DNA of 64,000 nt, taken from Bradyrhizobium sp. CB82. Lineage in GTDB: Bacteria; Pseudomonadota; Alphaproteobacteria; Rhizobiales; Xanthobacteraceae. Shown one piece after another: positions 33,117 to 42,536 of this stretch; position 1 is the first letter of the stretch, and every line of letters begins with the position of its first letter. The notes under the pieces were generated by a model. The model searched no databases, had not been told where the DNA came from, and saw nothing but the letters and a program-made list of their open reading frames with translations. The stretch spans positions 8,623,001 to 8,687,000 of the forward strand of contig NZ_CP121650.1 of the NCBI RefSeq assembly GCF_029714405.1. The letters are read 5' to 3'. Both the position numbers and the translations under genes were made by a program.

Positions 33117-34607
33117 CTACTGAAATGCGACCTCGGCGAAGCTGCGCAGCTTGCGCGAATGCAGGCGTTCGGACTCCTGGTGCTTCAACCGTTCGAGCGC
33201 CTTCAGACCGATCTCGAGATGCTGGCTGACACGCTGCCGGTAGAATGCGCTCGCCATCCCTGCGAGCTTGATCTCGCCATGCAGCGGCTTGTCCGAGACG
33301 CACAGCAAGGTGCCGTAGGGAACGCGGAAGCGATAGCCGTTGGCGGCGATCGCCGCCGATTCCATGTCGAGCGCAACGGCGCGGGATTGCGACAGGCGGC
33401 GGATGACCGCCGCGCCGCTGATCTCCCAATTGCGGTTATCGACGCTGGCGACCGTCCCGGTCCGCATCAGGCGCTTGAGCTCGAAGCCGGATAATCCCGT
33501 GACCTCCTCGACAGCCTCCTCGAGCGCGACCTGTACCTCGGCGAGCGCCGGTATCGGTACCCAGGGCGGCAGCTCCTGATCGAGCACGTGGTCCTCGCGG
33601 ACGTAACCATGCGCCAGCACGTAATCGCCGAGCCGCTGCGTGTTGCGCAGGCCCGCGCAATGCCCGACCATCAGCCAGGCATGCGGCCGCAGCACCGCGA
33701 CATGGTCGGTGACGTTCCGCGCATTGGAAGGGCCCGTGCCGATGTTGATCAGGGTGATACCCTGATAGCCAGGCTCGACGAGATGGAAGGCCGGCATCTG
33801 CGGCGTGCGCTCCGGCGCAACCCCGCTCGTGCCGCCGCCGAGCCGCGTGTTGCGGGTGACCACGTTACCGGGTGCGACGAAGGCATCGATGCCGTCCTCG
33901 CCCGAGGCGAGCCGCTGCTGGCAAAGCTGCACGAAGGCATCGACATAGAACTGGTAGTTGGTGAAGATCACGAAATTCTGGAAGTGCTCGGGATCGGTGC
34001 CGGTGTAGTGATAGAGCCGCCGCAGCGAATAGTCGACGCGCGCCGCGCGGAACAGGGCCAGCGGCTCCGGCGCGCCCGGCGCCAGCGCGAGCGTGCCGTC
34101 GGCGATCGCATCATCCATGGTGGCGAGATCCGGCGTATCGAATACGTCGCGCATCAGCCGCGTGCCGTTGGTATCGCCCGTGCTGATCGCCGCCTCGATG
34201 TTGATGTCCCTTCGATAGGCGAAATGAATCGGGATCGGCTCGTCGGACTCGCCGATTTCGACCGGCACGCCGTGATTCTTGATCAGGAGGCCAATCTGTT
34301 CGGTAAGATAGGTCCGGAACACGTCCGGCCGCGTCACGCTGGTCTCGTGCACGCCGGGTCCGGCAACGAACCCATAGGCCAGGCGCGAATCAAGCCGCGC
34401 ATGCGTCGCGGTGGTGATGCGGACGAAGGGATAGAACGCCCGCACGCGCGTCGTCGGCGACCTACCGCCCAGATAGGCCTCGAAGTAATCGCGCAGGAAT
34501 TTCGTATTGCGCTCGTAGATCTCTTCGAGGCGGGCGACCGCGAGGCTCGCATCGGTGAAGGCTTCGGTGGCGATGGTCGGCGGGGTCTGGATCGGGGCGT
34601 GATGCAT
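33117..34607 (-). CDS. amn: AMP nucleosidase
   Basis: This 496-residue enzyme matches AMP nucleosidase, which cleaves AMP to adenine and ribose 5-phosphate. An N-terminal regulatory domain (about residues 20-170, with VRAFYPFVRITT) precedes a nucleoside-phosphorylase-like domain with INIGTGPSNARNVTDHVAVL, MVGHCAGLRNTQRLGDYVLA and VALDMESAAIAANGYRFRVP. I chose the ATG at 34607 because the conserved N-terminus follows it; the longer frame runs into a palindromic repeat. It is monocistronic and upstream repeats separate it from the secretion genes. Confidence 0.93.
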   Translation of the reverse strand: MHHAPIQTPPTIATEAFTDASLAVARLEEIYERNTKFLRDYFEAYLGGRSPTTRVRAFYPFVRITTATHARLDSRLAYGFVAGPGVHETSVTRPDVFRTYLTEQIGLLIKNHGVPVEIGESDEPIPIHFAYRRDINIEAAISTGDTNGTRLMRDVFDTPDLATMDDAIADGTLALAPGAPEPLALFRAARVDYSLRRLYHYTGTDPEHFQNFVIFTNYQFYVDAFVQLCQQRLASGEDGIDAFVAPGNVVTRNTRLGGGTSGVAPERTPQMPAFHLVEPGYQGITLINIGTGPSNARNVTDHVAVLRPHAWLMVGHCAGLRNTQRLGDYVLAHGYVREDHVLDQELPPWVPIPALAEVQVALEEAVEEVTGLSGFELKRLMRTGTVASVDNRNWEISGAAVIRRLSQSRAVALDMESAAIAANGYRFRVPYGTLLCVSDKPLHGEIKLAGMASAFYRQRVSQHLEIGLKALERLKHQESERLHSRKLRSFAEVAFQ

Positions 34608-34673
34608 GGGGCGTGATGCCGTTTCGTGCTGAACGACGTGAGTATAGCAACAGGAAAGCGTTTTGTTGCAACT

Positions 34674-34776
34674 CGTCATTCGGTGGCGCGACGAAGTCGC
34701 GAGCCCGGAATCCATAATCTCCAGCAGGGTTATGAATTCCGGGCCTGCGTGCTGCGCGCGCGTCCCGGAATGACGG
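34674..34776. repeat. intergenic palindromic repeat, family A
   Basis: This roughly 100-bp near-palindrome starts CGTCATTCGGTGGCGCGACG and ends GCGCGCGTCCCGGAATGACGG, with CGGAATCCATAATC and GTTATGAATTCCGG as inner arms. It matches 10195-10300. It lies between the secretion adaptor and AMP nucleosidase genes. Confidence 0.75.
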
Positions 34777-34868
34777 CGGAGAATGCGAAGCGATCCCTGC
34801 ATCAACGGCGACCGCGTGGCCCCGCTCAAGCTAACCCACGGCCCGAGATCCCGGGATGGCCCTGCGGG

Positions 34869-36203
34869 TCACTTCTCCCGGAACGCCCGCATCAGTTGAT
34901 CGTGCAGCGGCTTCATCAAATAGGACAGCATGGTGCGATCGCCGGTCTGCACGAAGGCCTCGACCGGCATGCCGGGGATTAGCTTCACCTCGCCGAGGCG
35001 GGCGACCTCCTCCGGCGGCATCGAGACGCGGATGGTGTAATAGCTCTGCCCGGTGCGCTGGTCCGTGGTGACGTCGGGCGAGACGCGGCTCACGACCCCG
35101 TTGAGCTCCGGCGTGGTACGCTGGTTGAAGGCGGACAGGCGCAGCAGCGTCTTCTGGCCGACCTGGAGCTTGTCGATGTCGGTCGGATTGACCTTGGCCT
35201 CGACCTGAAGGTCGTCCTGCTGCGGCACGATCAGCATGAGGGTATCGCCGGCGGTGACGACGCCGCCCACCGTATGCACGGTCGATTGCAGCACCATGCC
35301 GTCCTGCGGCGCGCGGATGTCGACGCGACGGAGCTGATCCTCGGCGGTGACCTTGCGCTCGATCAGCTCGCCGATCTTGTCGTTGGTCTCGCGCAAATCC
35401 TTGGAGACCTCGCTCACCATGTCCTTGTCGACCTGAATGATCTGGAGCTCGGTTTCAGTGATCTTGCCCTTGGCCTGCGCGCGCGAGGCGATGTACTGCG
35501 CGCGCTCGCCATTGAGGCGGGCCGAATCGCGCTCGAGCGTGGTCAGGCGCGAGAGCTGCACCAGATGCTTCTCGTAGAGATCGCGGACGCCGACGAGCTC
35601 CTGCTGCACCAGCGCGATCTCCTTGTCCTTGGCCGTCTCCTGCGCGCTCAGCCCGTCGATCTCCTCGTTGAGCTGCTGAATGCGCTCGCGGAGCTGGGCC
35701 TTCTGTCCGGCGCGGCCGTTGACGCGGACGTCGAACAATTTGCCTTCACTGGCCAGCAGCGCCGCCACGTCGGGGTCGCTTGCGCGCTCGCGCAGGGCCT
35801 GCGGAAATTCCAGCTTGTCCAGGCCGCGCTGCTCGGCCTGCAGCCGTGCCGCGCGCGCCTGGGCGGCGTCGAGGTTCTTGGTGACGATGGCGAGGTTCGC
35901 CTTGGTGACGGTGTCGTCGAGCCGTACCACGATGTCGCCGGCCTTCACTACGTCTCCGTCGCGGGCGCGCAATTCGCCGACCACGCCGCCGGTCGGATGC
36001 TGCACCTTCTTGACGTTGGATTCGACGACGATCTGGCCCGGCGCAATCAGCGCGCCGGAGATCAGCACGGTCGAAGCCCAGCCGCCGAGCCCGCCGGCGA
36101 GCAGCAGCACGATCCCAAGTCCGAGCAGCAGGTGAAACCTGATCGACTGCCGCACGCTTCTCTTTGCCGCGGGCTTGGCGCCCTCCATCGCCATCGTGCT
36201 CAT
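34869..36203 (-). CDS. type I secretion periplasmic adaptor (HlyD family)
   Basis: This 444-residue membrane-fusion protein has one N-terminal transmembrane helix (LLLGLGIVLLLAGGLGGWAS). A short lipoyl half (GVVGELRARDGDVVKAGDIV) is followed by a coiled-coil of about residues 110-290 and the second half DIRAPQDGMVLQSTVHTVGG. It links the inner-membrane ABC transporter to a TolC-like outer channel. Its ATG overlaps the end of the ABC transporter gene by four bases, so they are translationally coupled. No TolC gene is in the window. Confidence 0.93.
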   Translation of the reverse strand: MSTMAMEGAKPAAKRSVRQSIRFHLLLGLGIVLLLAGGLGGWASTVLISGALIAPGQIVVESNVKKVQHPTGGVVGELRARDGDVVKAGDIVVRLDDTVTKANLAIVTKNLDAAQARAARLQAEQRGLDKLEFPQALRERASDPDVAALLASEGKLFDVRVNGRAGQKAQLRERIQQLNEEIDGLSAQETAKDKEIALVQQELVGVRDLYEKHLVQLSRLTTLERDSARLNGERAQYIASRAQAKGKITETELQIIQVDKDMVSEVSKDLRETNDKIGELIERKVTAEDQLRRVDIRAPQDGMVLQSTVHTVGGVVTAGDTLMLIVPQQDDLQVEAKVNPTDIDKLQVGQKTLLRLSAFNQRTTPELNGVVSRVSPDVTTDQRTGQSYYTIRVSMPPEEVARLGEVKLIPGMPVEAFVQTGDRTMLSYLMKPLHDQLMRAFREK

Positions 36204-37951
36204 GGTTTGGCCACTCCGCCTTCGCTGACGATCTTGATCGGCGGCGCCGGTGGGGCGACACGCGGCTGGAGCACCTGCGCGAGCACCTGCTCCTTCGGGC
36301 CGAAGGCCTGCATACGGCCGTCGCGCAGCACCAGGATCTGGTCGACCGCCTCGACGCCGATCGGCCGGTGCGCCACCACGACGACGATCGCCCCGCGCTC
36401 TCGCGCGGCGCGGATCGCGCGGGTCAAGGCCTCGTCGCCTTCGGTGTCGAGGTTGGAGTTGGGCTCGTCGAGCACGATCAGGAACGGATTGCCGTAGAGC
36501 GCGCGCGCCAGCGCCACGCGCTGCGCCTGGCCGGCGGACAACGCCGTGCCCTGCTCGCCGACCTGCGTGTTGTAACCTTCTCGCATCTTGATGATCATCT
36601 CGTGCACGCCGGCCTCTTTCGCGGCGGCAATGATCGCATCGGACGTCGCGTCGGGATCAAACCGGCTGATGTTCTGCGCGATGCTGCCGCCGAACAGCTC
36701 GACGTCCTGCGGCAAATAGCCGATGTGGCGACCGAGCACGTCGGAGGCCCACTGGTCGAGCGCCGCGCCGTCGAGCCGCACCTTGCCGCGCACCGGCTGC
36801 CAGACGCCGACCAGGGCGCGGATCAGCGACGATTTTCCCGAACCGCTCGGGCCGATCACGCCGAGCCCCATGCCGGCAGTGAGCATGAATGTCACGTCCT
36901 GCACGATGATGCGCTGTTCGCCCGGCGGCACGATGCTGACACCTTCGACCGCGAGGCGGCTCGAGGGCGCCTGCAACTGGGTCGGCATCACCTGGGCCGG
37001 AATCTGCTCCAGCAGGCGGCTGAGCCGCTGCCAGCTCTGCCGCGCGGCGACGAAGGACTTCCAATGCGCGATCGCGAGATCGACTGGCGCGAGCGCGCGC
37101 GCCGAGAGGATCGAACCCGCGATGATGATGCCGGCGGTCGCCTCCTGATGAATGACGAGATAGGCGCCGACCGCGAGCACCGCGGATTGCAGCATCATGC
37201 GCAGAACTTTTGCAATGGCACCGAGACCGCCGGCGACGTCGCTGGCGCGCTGATTTCCGGCGAGGTATTTTTCGTTGGCCTCGTTCCAGCGCTGGTTGAG
37301 CCGGCCGGCCATGCCCATCGCGACCAGCACCTCGGCATTGCGGCGGCTGGAGGCGGCGAGATCGTTGCGCCGCGCGGCGAGGCTCGTCGCCTCGCGCGCG
37401 GGCCGGCGTGACATGAACTCCGTCACCAGCGTGAGGCCGACCAGGATGATCGCACCGACCAAGGCGGTGATGCCGATCAAGACGTGGAATGCGAAGCAGA
37501 TGCCGAGATAGAGCGGCAGCCAGGGCAGATCGAAGAACGCGCTCGGGCCCATGCCACCGAGGAAGGAGCGGACGTTGTCGAGGTCGCGCAGGGGCTGGAG
37601 GCCTTCGTTGCGGCTGCCGACCAGAAGCGGCAGCCGCACGATGGTGTCGAACACCCGCTTGTTCAGGGCCTCGTCGAGCGCAGTGCCGACACGGCCAAGG
37701 ATGCGGCCCCGAATCAGGTCCAGAACGCCCTGCACCATGTAGAGGCCGCTCGCGAGGATGATCAGACCGACCAGCGTCGGGATGCTGCGGCTGGGCAGCA
37801 CCCGGTCATAGACCTCCAGCATGAAGATCGACCCGGTCAGATAGAGCAGGTTGATCATGCAGCTCATCAGGCCGACGCCGAGGAACACAGCGCGGCAGGC
37901 GCGCAAGGCGTCACCGAGCTCGGAACGGCGTAAGCCGGGAACCGCTGCCAT
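36200..37951 (-). CDS. type I secretion ABC permease/ATPase (PrtD type)
   Basis: This 583-residue fused transporter has an N-terminal membrane domain (about residues 20-310) and a C-terminal ATPase. The ATPase shows Walker A GPSGSGKSSLIRA, signature LSAGQAQRVALARALYG, and Walker B LIVLDEPNSNLD with the switch histidine in VVVAHRP. There is no N-terminal C39-peptidase or degenerate CLD domain, which is the PrtD subgroup exporting RTX-type proteins with a C-terminal signal. The best candidate substrate in the window is the 2630-residue protein at 50746-58638, whose C-terminus fits. Confidence 0.93.
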   Translation of the reverse strand: MAAVPGLRRSELGDALRACRAVFLGVGLMSCMINLLYLTGSIFMLEVYDRVLPSRSIPTLVGLIILASGLYMVQGVLDLIRGRILGRVGTALDEALNKRVFDTIVRLPLLVGSRNEGLQPLRDLDNVRSFLGGMGPSAFFDLPWLPLYLGICFAFHVLIGITALVGAIILVGLTLVTEFMSRRPAREATSLAARRNDLAASSRRNAEVLVAMGMAGRLNQRWNEANEKYLAGNQRASDVAGGLGAIAKVLRMMLQSAVLAVGAYLVIHQEATAGIIIAGSILSARALAPVDLAIAHWKSFVAARQSWQRLSRLLEQIPAQVMPTQLQAPSSRLAVEGVSIVPPGEQRIIVQDVTFMLTAGMGLGVIGPSGSGKSSLIRALVGVWQPVRGKVRLDGAALDQWASDVLGRHIGYLPQDVELFGGSIAQNISRFDPDATSDAIIAAAKEAGVHEMIIKMREGYNTQVGEQGTALSAGQAQRVALARALYGNPFLIVLDEPNSNLDTEGDEALTRAIRAARERGAIVVVVAHRPIGVEAVDQILVLRDGRMQAFGPKEQVLAQVLQPRVAPPAPPIKIVSEGGVAKP

Positions 37952-38184
37952 CAGTCGCTTCTCATCGGATGAGGGGTAAAACCCCTGATTTCACTAGCTG
38001 AATTTGGGGTACTCGACCCGGATTAATATCGCGTTTGTGGTTATCGTCCAATGCACGACAGTCGATCAACAATCAGGCTCAAAATCTCTAGCGCAGCCGC
38101 GCTGCGGCGCAAATCCGGAACTTCACAGCTTTGCGGCTGCCGCGATGAATTTCTCAACGCGGCAGCCGGTTTGGCAACGAATCG

Positions 38185-38454
38185 CTAGAGCCGCCCGCCG
38201 CCACGCACCAGGCGAACCACCAGAAGCAGAATGATGGCGCCGATCGCCGAGTAGATGATCTCTGAGACAAGCCCGAAGCCGAGATGGATGCCGAGCCGCG
38301 GGAACAGGAAGCTCGCGACGAACGCGCCGGCGATGCCGATCACGATGTCGCCGATGATGCCGAACCCGCTCCCGCGCACCACCTTGCCGGCGAGCCAGCC
38401 GGCAACCAGGCCGACGAACAGGATGACGATCAGGCTTTGGCCAGAAATATACAT
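38185..38454 (-). CDS. GlsB/YeaQ/YmgE-family small membrane protein
   Basis: This 89-residue protein has three membrane segments: SLIVILFVGLVAGWLAGKVV, FGIIGDIVIGIAGAFVASFL and LVSEIIYSAIGAIILLLVVR. It matches the transglycosylase-associated GlsB/YeaQ family, often stress-induced and of unclear function. GAGAGGG lies before the ATG at 38454. It stands alone between the secretion genes and the peptide transporter operon. Confidence 0.9.
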   Translation of the reverse strand: MYISGQSLIVILFVGLVAGWLAGKVVRGSGFGIIGDIVIGIAGAFVASFLFPRLGIHLGFGLVSEIIYSAIGAIILLLVVRLVRGGGRL

Positions 38455-38671
38455 AAGTTGAAGTCCCTCTCCGTGAACGGGGGCATGGAACGGGAACCGG
38501 GATGAACGGGAACTGAATGCTCTTGACCTGTCCCCGGCTGCGCGGCCCGACAAACAAAAATGTCGAAAACAACCCCATGCAAAGTAGGACCGGCCTGGGC
38601 CGGGATGCTTTCGGCCGCGTCGCTACAATTGGCACGGAGGATCTGGACTGAGGGACGCACCGCTCTCTCAT

Positions 38672-38780
38672 TGCCTTCCCGCTTGCGGGGGAGGGGTCAG
38701 GGAGGGGGTGCCACGAACTCCGGCCTCGCCCGGGGCTACCCCCTCCCCAGCCCTCCCCCGCAAGGGGAGGGAGCGCAGCC
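38672..38780. repeat. intergenic repeat, family B
   Basis: CTTCCCGCTTGCGGGGGAGG and CCTCCCCCGCAAGGGGAGGG form terminal hairpins around a central CCGGCCTCGCCCGGGG. It fills most of the 360-bp gap between the transporter operon end and the GlsB gene; the rest of the gap shows no gene. Confidence 0.75.
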
Positions 38781-38814
38781 GACTCGTGGCTTGCACCGAC
38801 TTCATACCAACAGG

Positions 38815-39792
38815 CTACGAAGCGGCCGTCGCCGCCTCCGCCAGCACACACCTCGCGGCCCTGCCCGACCCAACGGCCACGTTCGCAGGCAGCTGCGCCA
38901 GGCACTGCGGCTGGACGACGGCGCAGCGGGGGGCGAACGAGCAGTTGTGCGGCTTCTCGGCGAGCGAAGGCGGGGTGCCCGGGATGGTCTCGAGCCGCAG
39001 CCCCCGCTTGGCGCCGTGAATGGTCGAGGCGAGCAGGCCCTTGGCGTAGGGATGCACCGGCGCACGTACGATGTCGCGCAAGTTCCCCTGCTCCACGATC
39101 TGGCCGGCATACATCACCGCGACACGGTCGCAGATTTCGATCGCCACACCGATGTCGTGGGTGACGAAAATGACGGACATGCCGAACTCCCGCTGCAACT
39201 CGCGCAGCAGCAACAGGATCTGGATCTGCACGGTCGCATCGAGCGCGGTGGTCGGCTCGTCCGCCAGCAGGATTTTTGGCCGGCAGGCGAGCGCCAGCGC
39301 GATCATCGCGCGCTGGCGCATGCCGCCGGACATCTCGTGCGGATAGGCCTCTAACCTACGCTTCGCCGAGGGGATGCGGACGACCTCGAGCATGTCCAGC
39401 GCGCGCGCCCTGCCCTCCGCATAGCTCTTGCCTTCGTGACGCACCACGCTCTCGGCGATCTGCGCCCCGATGCTGTAGACGGGATCGAGCGCGAGCGCCG
39501 GCTCCTGGAAGATCATCGACACCATCTGGCCGCGAAACGACGAGAGCTCCTCCTCGCCCATGGCCAGCACATCGCGGCCCATGACGTTGACGGTGCCCGA
39601 GATCTGCGTGCGCTTCTTCGGCAGAAGCCGCATGAGGGCACGCAGCGTCACGCTCTTGCCCGAGCCGGACTCGCCGAGCAGGCCAAGCACCTCGCCGTCA
39701 CCGAGGGTGAGATCGAGATCGTTCACGGCATGGACCGTGCGTTCGCCGGTGAAGCGGATGTTGAGGCTTGATATCTCGACGAGCTTTGTCAT
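38815..39792 (-). CDS. peptide/nickel-type ABC transporter ATP-binding protein (DppD-like)
   Basis: This 325-residue ATPase has Walker [17 protein letters not shown], signature [15 protein letters not shown], Walker [17 protein letters not shown], and the C-terminal oligopeptide-type extension with two cysteines ([16 protein letters not shown]). It powers import through the two permeases upstream in the operon. Its ATG overlaps the amidase stop by four bases, so the last three steps of the operon (small subunit, amidase, ATPase) are coupled. Confidence 0.93.
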   Translation of the reverse strand: MTKLVEISSLNIRFTGERTVHAVNDLDLTLGDGEVLGLLGESGSGKSVTLRALMRLLPKKRTQISGTVNVMGRDVLAMGEEELSSFRGQMVSMIFQEPALALDPVYSIGAQIAESVVRHEGKSYAEGRARALDMLEVVRIPSAKRRLEAYPHEMSGGMRQRAMIALALACRPKILLADEPTTALDATVQIQILLLLRELQREFGMSVIFVTHDIGVAIEICDRVAVMYAGQIVEQGNLRDIVRAPVHPYAKGLLASTIHGAKRGLRLETIPGTPPSLAEKPHNCSFAPRCAVVQPQCLAQLPANVAVGSGRAARCVLAEAATAAS

Positions 39793-41204
39793 GACGGCAG
39801 CTTCGGCACCTTGGCGTGATAGTCGGTCGCGCGCTGGAACGCGGCGCCGATGGTGAGCAGGGTCGCTTCGTCGAATGCGCGCCCGATCAGTTGCATGCCG
39901 ACCGGCAGGCCGCTTCGCGTGAAGCCCGACGGCACGACCAGCGACGGCAGGCCGAGATAGTTCACCGGACGGGTGAACAGCGTCAGCCGCTGCAACACCC
40001 CCGGCGCATTCGCATTCCCGCCGACATCACTCTCGGCAATCGTCGGCGGCGGCCCGGGCGAGACCGGCGCGATCACGGCATCGACGCCGGCGGTGGCCGC
40101 ATGATGAGCGGCGAGCGCAGGCCCGCGCCAGCGCATCGCTTCGAGATAGGTGATGGCGGGGACCGCAAGCCCGTTCTGGAGACGCATCAATACCTGCGCG
40201 CCATAGTCCTGCGGTCGCTCGATCAACCAGCGCTTGTGGAAGGCGGCGGCCTCGACCGCCAGCACGAGCTGGCTCGCCGCCTGCAATTGCCGCTGATCCG
40301 GCAGCTCGACCTTGACGATGTCGGCACCCTCGCGCTTGAGCACCGCGATGGTCTCGTCGAGCACACGTGCCACTTCAGGATCGAGATCATCGACATAGAA
40401 GGATGCGGGCACCCCCAACTTGAGGCCCTTCAGCGAGCCTTTTGTCGCAGCGACGTAATCCGCCACAGGCTCGGCGCTCGCGGTCGGATCCTCAGGATCG
40501 GGCCCCGCCATCAGCGCGAGCAGCAGCGCGCAGTCCTCCGCGGTCTGCGCCAAGGGGCCGACGGTGTCGAGCGATTGCGACAGCGGCATCGCGCCGGCGC
40601 GGCTGATGCGGCCCCAGGTCACCTTCAAGCCGGTGACGCCGCAGAAATTCGCGGGCATGCGGATCGAGCCGCCGGTATCGGAGCCGAGCGCGGCGAAGGT
40701 CAGCCGCGCGGCGACCGCCGAGCCCGAGCCCGACGACGAGCCGCCGGTGACATGCGCGAGGTTCCAGGGATTGCGCACCGGACCATAATGGCTGTTGTGG
40801 CCGGTCGGACCGTAGGCGAACTCGGCCATGTGCAGCGTGCCGAGCCGGATCTGGCCGGCATCCTTCAGGCGCTGGAGTGCCGTCGACGTCGTGGTGGCGA
40901 CATAGTCGCGGCGGATCAGCGAGCCGCAGGTCACGACCTTGCCCACCTCGTAATACATGTCCTTGTGCGCGAGCGGCACGCCGTGCAGCGGCCCGCGCAC
41001 CTCGCCCGCCGCGAGCGCAGCGTCGGCGTCCTCCGCCGCCTGCAGCGCGGCCTCGGCCTCGACCGCCATGAAGGCGTTGAGATGCGGCTGCCATTGCGCG
41101 ATGCGATGCAACAGCGCTTGTGTCACCTCGTGCGAGGACACCTGCTTCGTCGCGATCGCGCGTGCGACCTCGGTCAGCGTCATCAAAGCGGGCTCGGTGC
41201 TCAT
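39789..41204 (-). CDS. amidase, AtzE/GatA-like
   Basis: This 471-residue amidase-signature enzyme has the lysine motif GVPLAHKDMYYEVG, serine loop VTGGSSSGSGSAVAARL, and nucleophile motif GSDTGGSIRMPANFCG. It overlaps by four bases the gene for a 65-residue AtzG-like protein. In the AtzEG and GatCAB systems, a small partner of this sort wraps the amidase and is needed for activity. It is embedded in a peptide-type ABC importer operon, so it probably hydrolyses the imported amide. The substrate is unknown. Confidence 0.9.
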   Translation of the reverse strand: MSTEPALMTLTEVARAIATKQVSSHEVTQALLHRIAQWQPHLNAFMAVEAEAALQAAEDADAALAAGEVRGPLHGVPLAHKDMYYEVGKVVTCGSLIRRDYVATTTSTALQRLKDAGQIRLGTLHMAEFAYGPTGHNSHYGPVRNPWNLAHVTGGSSSGSGSAVAARLTFAALGSDTGGSIRMPANFCGVTGLKVTWGRISRAGAMPLSQSLDTVGPLAQTAEDCALLLALMAGPDPEDPTASAEPVADYVAATKGSLKGLKLGVPASFYVDDLDPEVARVLDETIAVLKREGADIVKVELPDQRQLQAASQLVLAVEAAAFHKRWLIERPQDYGAQVLMRLQNGLAVPAITYLEAMRWRGPALAAHHAATAGVDAVIAPVSPGPPPTIAESDVGGNANAPGVLQRLTLFTRPVNYLGLPSLVVPSGFTRSGLPVGMQLIGRAFDEATLLTIGAAFQRATDYHAKVPKLPS

Positions 41205-41398
41205 ACCGAAACCTTGGTGGCTTGCGCGAGCACGAAGAGCGCAGGCTCCAGATCCATCGGCAACGTGCCGGCGATGGTCGCAAAGCCGTCGAACACCGGC
41301 CCCATGGAATTGGCGATACGGGTTGCAGTCTCCTCGTCCACGGGGACGCCAGCCGTGTCGGCCATCGCCTTGATGTCTTTTGCAGTCGGTCTTGTCAT
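41201..41398 (-). CDS. DUF4089 / AtzG-like small amidase subunit
   Basis: This 65-residue protein begins [20 protein letters not shown] and ends with TLPMDLEPALFVLAQ, which fits the L-x-x-(E/D)-LEPA-x-F pattern typical of DUF4089/AtzG proteins. AtzG is the small subunit of 1-carboxybiuret hydrolase and is structurally related to GatC. It overlaps both neighbours, the ATPase upstream and the amidase downstream, by four bases. I am fairly sure of the partner role and unsure of the reaction. Confidence 0.8.
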   Translation of the reverse strand: MTRPTAKDIKAMADTAGVPVDEETATRIANSMGPVFDGFATIAGTLPMDLEPALFVLAQATKVSV

Positions 41399-42456
41399 GC
41401 TGCTCCCTCTTGCCGCGCGAGGCTGTGGCCCGATCCCGGTATGGCCATATAGCAGGCGGCCTCGTGGCCCATTGTATCGAGCGCAGTGAGCTTTGGCGTA
41501 GCTTTTGCGCAGAGCGGTTCCGCGAACGGACAGCGGGTGTGGAAACGGCAGCCGGGGGGCGGATCGATCGGGTTGGGCGGGTCGCCCGAGATCGGCGGCG
41601 TCTCGGTGCGCTTGTCGGGATCGGAGGACGGCATCGCCGCCAGCAGCGCGCGGGTATAGGGGTGGGCGGGCGCGTCCCAGACCGCATCGACCGGGCCGAG
41701 CTCGACAACCTCGCCGAGATACATCACCAGAACGCGATCTGAGATGTAGCGGACGACGTTGAGATCGTGACTGATGAAGAGATAGGTCAGGCCGAATTCG
41801 CGCTTGAGATCGGCAAGCAGGTTCAGCACCTGCGCCTCGACGGACTTGTCGAGCGCGGAAACGGCTTCATCCAAAATCACCAGCCGCGGCGACAGCGCCA
41901 GGCTACGGGCGATGTTGACGCGCTGGCGCTGGCCGCCGGAGATCTCGTGCGGGTAGCGGTTGGCGAAATTTTCCGGACGCAAGCCCACCTTGCCAAGCAG
42001 CTCGCGCGCCAGCGCGCGCGCCGCGCTATCCGCCATGCCGTGGACCTTCGGGCCGAAGGCAATGGATTCCTCGATGGTCAGGCGCGGATTGAGCGAGGCA
42101 TAGGAATCCTGGAACACCATCTGCATGCCGCGGCGCAGCTCGCGCAAGCTGAGCGCCCGGCCGACCGTCATGCCGTCATAGATGATGTCGCCGGCATCGC
42201 GCGGCATCAGATGCATCAGAAGGCGCGCAGTGGTCGACTTGCCGCAGCCGGATTCTCCGACGATACCGACCGTCTCGCCCTTGGCGACGGAGAAGGAGAC
42301 GTTGTCGACGGCACGTACGGTGCGCTTCGCGCTGAACAGCTCGCCGCGCACGGGGAAATGCTTGGTCAGGCCGTTCACCCTCAACAGCGGCTGCGCGACA
42401 CCGCCGCGATCCTCGACGGGCGCAAGCATGGCGATAGAGGCGTTGGTCTCGCTCAT
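41395..42456 (-). CDS. peptide-type ABC transporter ATP-binding protein (DppF-like)
   Basis: This 353-residue ATPase has Walker [17 protein letters not shown], signature [17 protein letters not shown] and Walker [21 protein letters not shown], with a C-terminal oligopeptide-type region ([15 protein letters not shown]). It is the second ATPase of the importer, the usual DppF partner of the DppD-like protein at 38815. It follows the permease gene by 80 bases and overlaps the DUF4089 gene. Confidence 0.93.
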   Translation of the reverse strand: MSETNASIAMLAPVEDRGGVAQPLLRVNGLTKHFPVRGELFSAKRTVRAVDNVSFSVAKGETVGIVGESGCGKSTTARLLMHLMPRDAGDIIYDGMTVGRALSLRELRRGMQMVFQDSYASLNPRLTIEESIAFGPKVHGMADSAARALARELLGKVGLRPENFANRYPHEISGGQRQRVNIARSLALSPRLVILDEAVSALDKSVEAQVLNLLADLKREFGLTYLFISHDLNVVRYISDRVLVMYLGEVVELGPVDAVWDAPAHPYTRALLAAMPSSDPDKRTETPPISGDPPNPIDPPPGCRFHTRCPFAEPLCAKATPKLTALDTMGHEAACYMAIPGSGHSLARQEGAA

Positions 42457-42536
42457 GGTCGCTGTCCTTCACCTCTCCCCATCGGGGTGAGGTGTGTCAC
42501 CGCCGTCGCGGCAATCTGCGTGTCTCTCATCATCTC

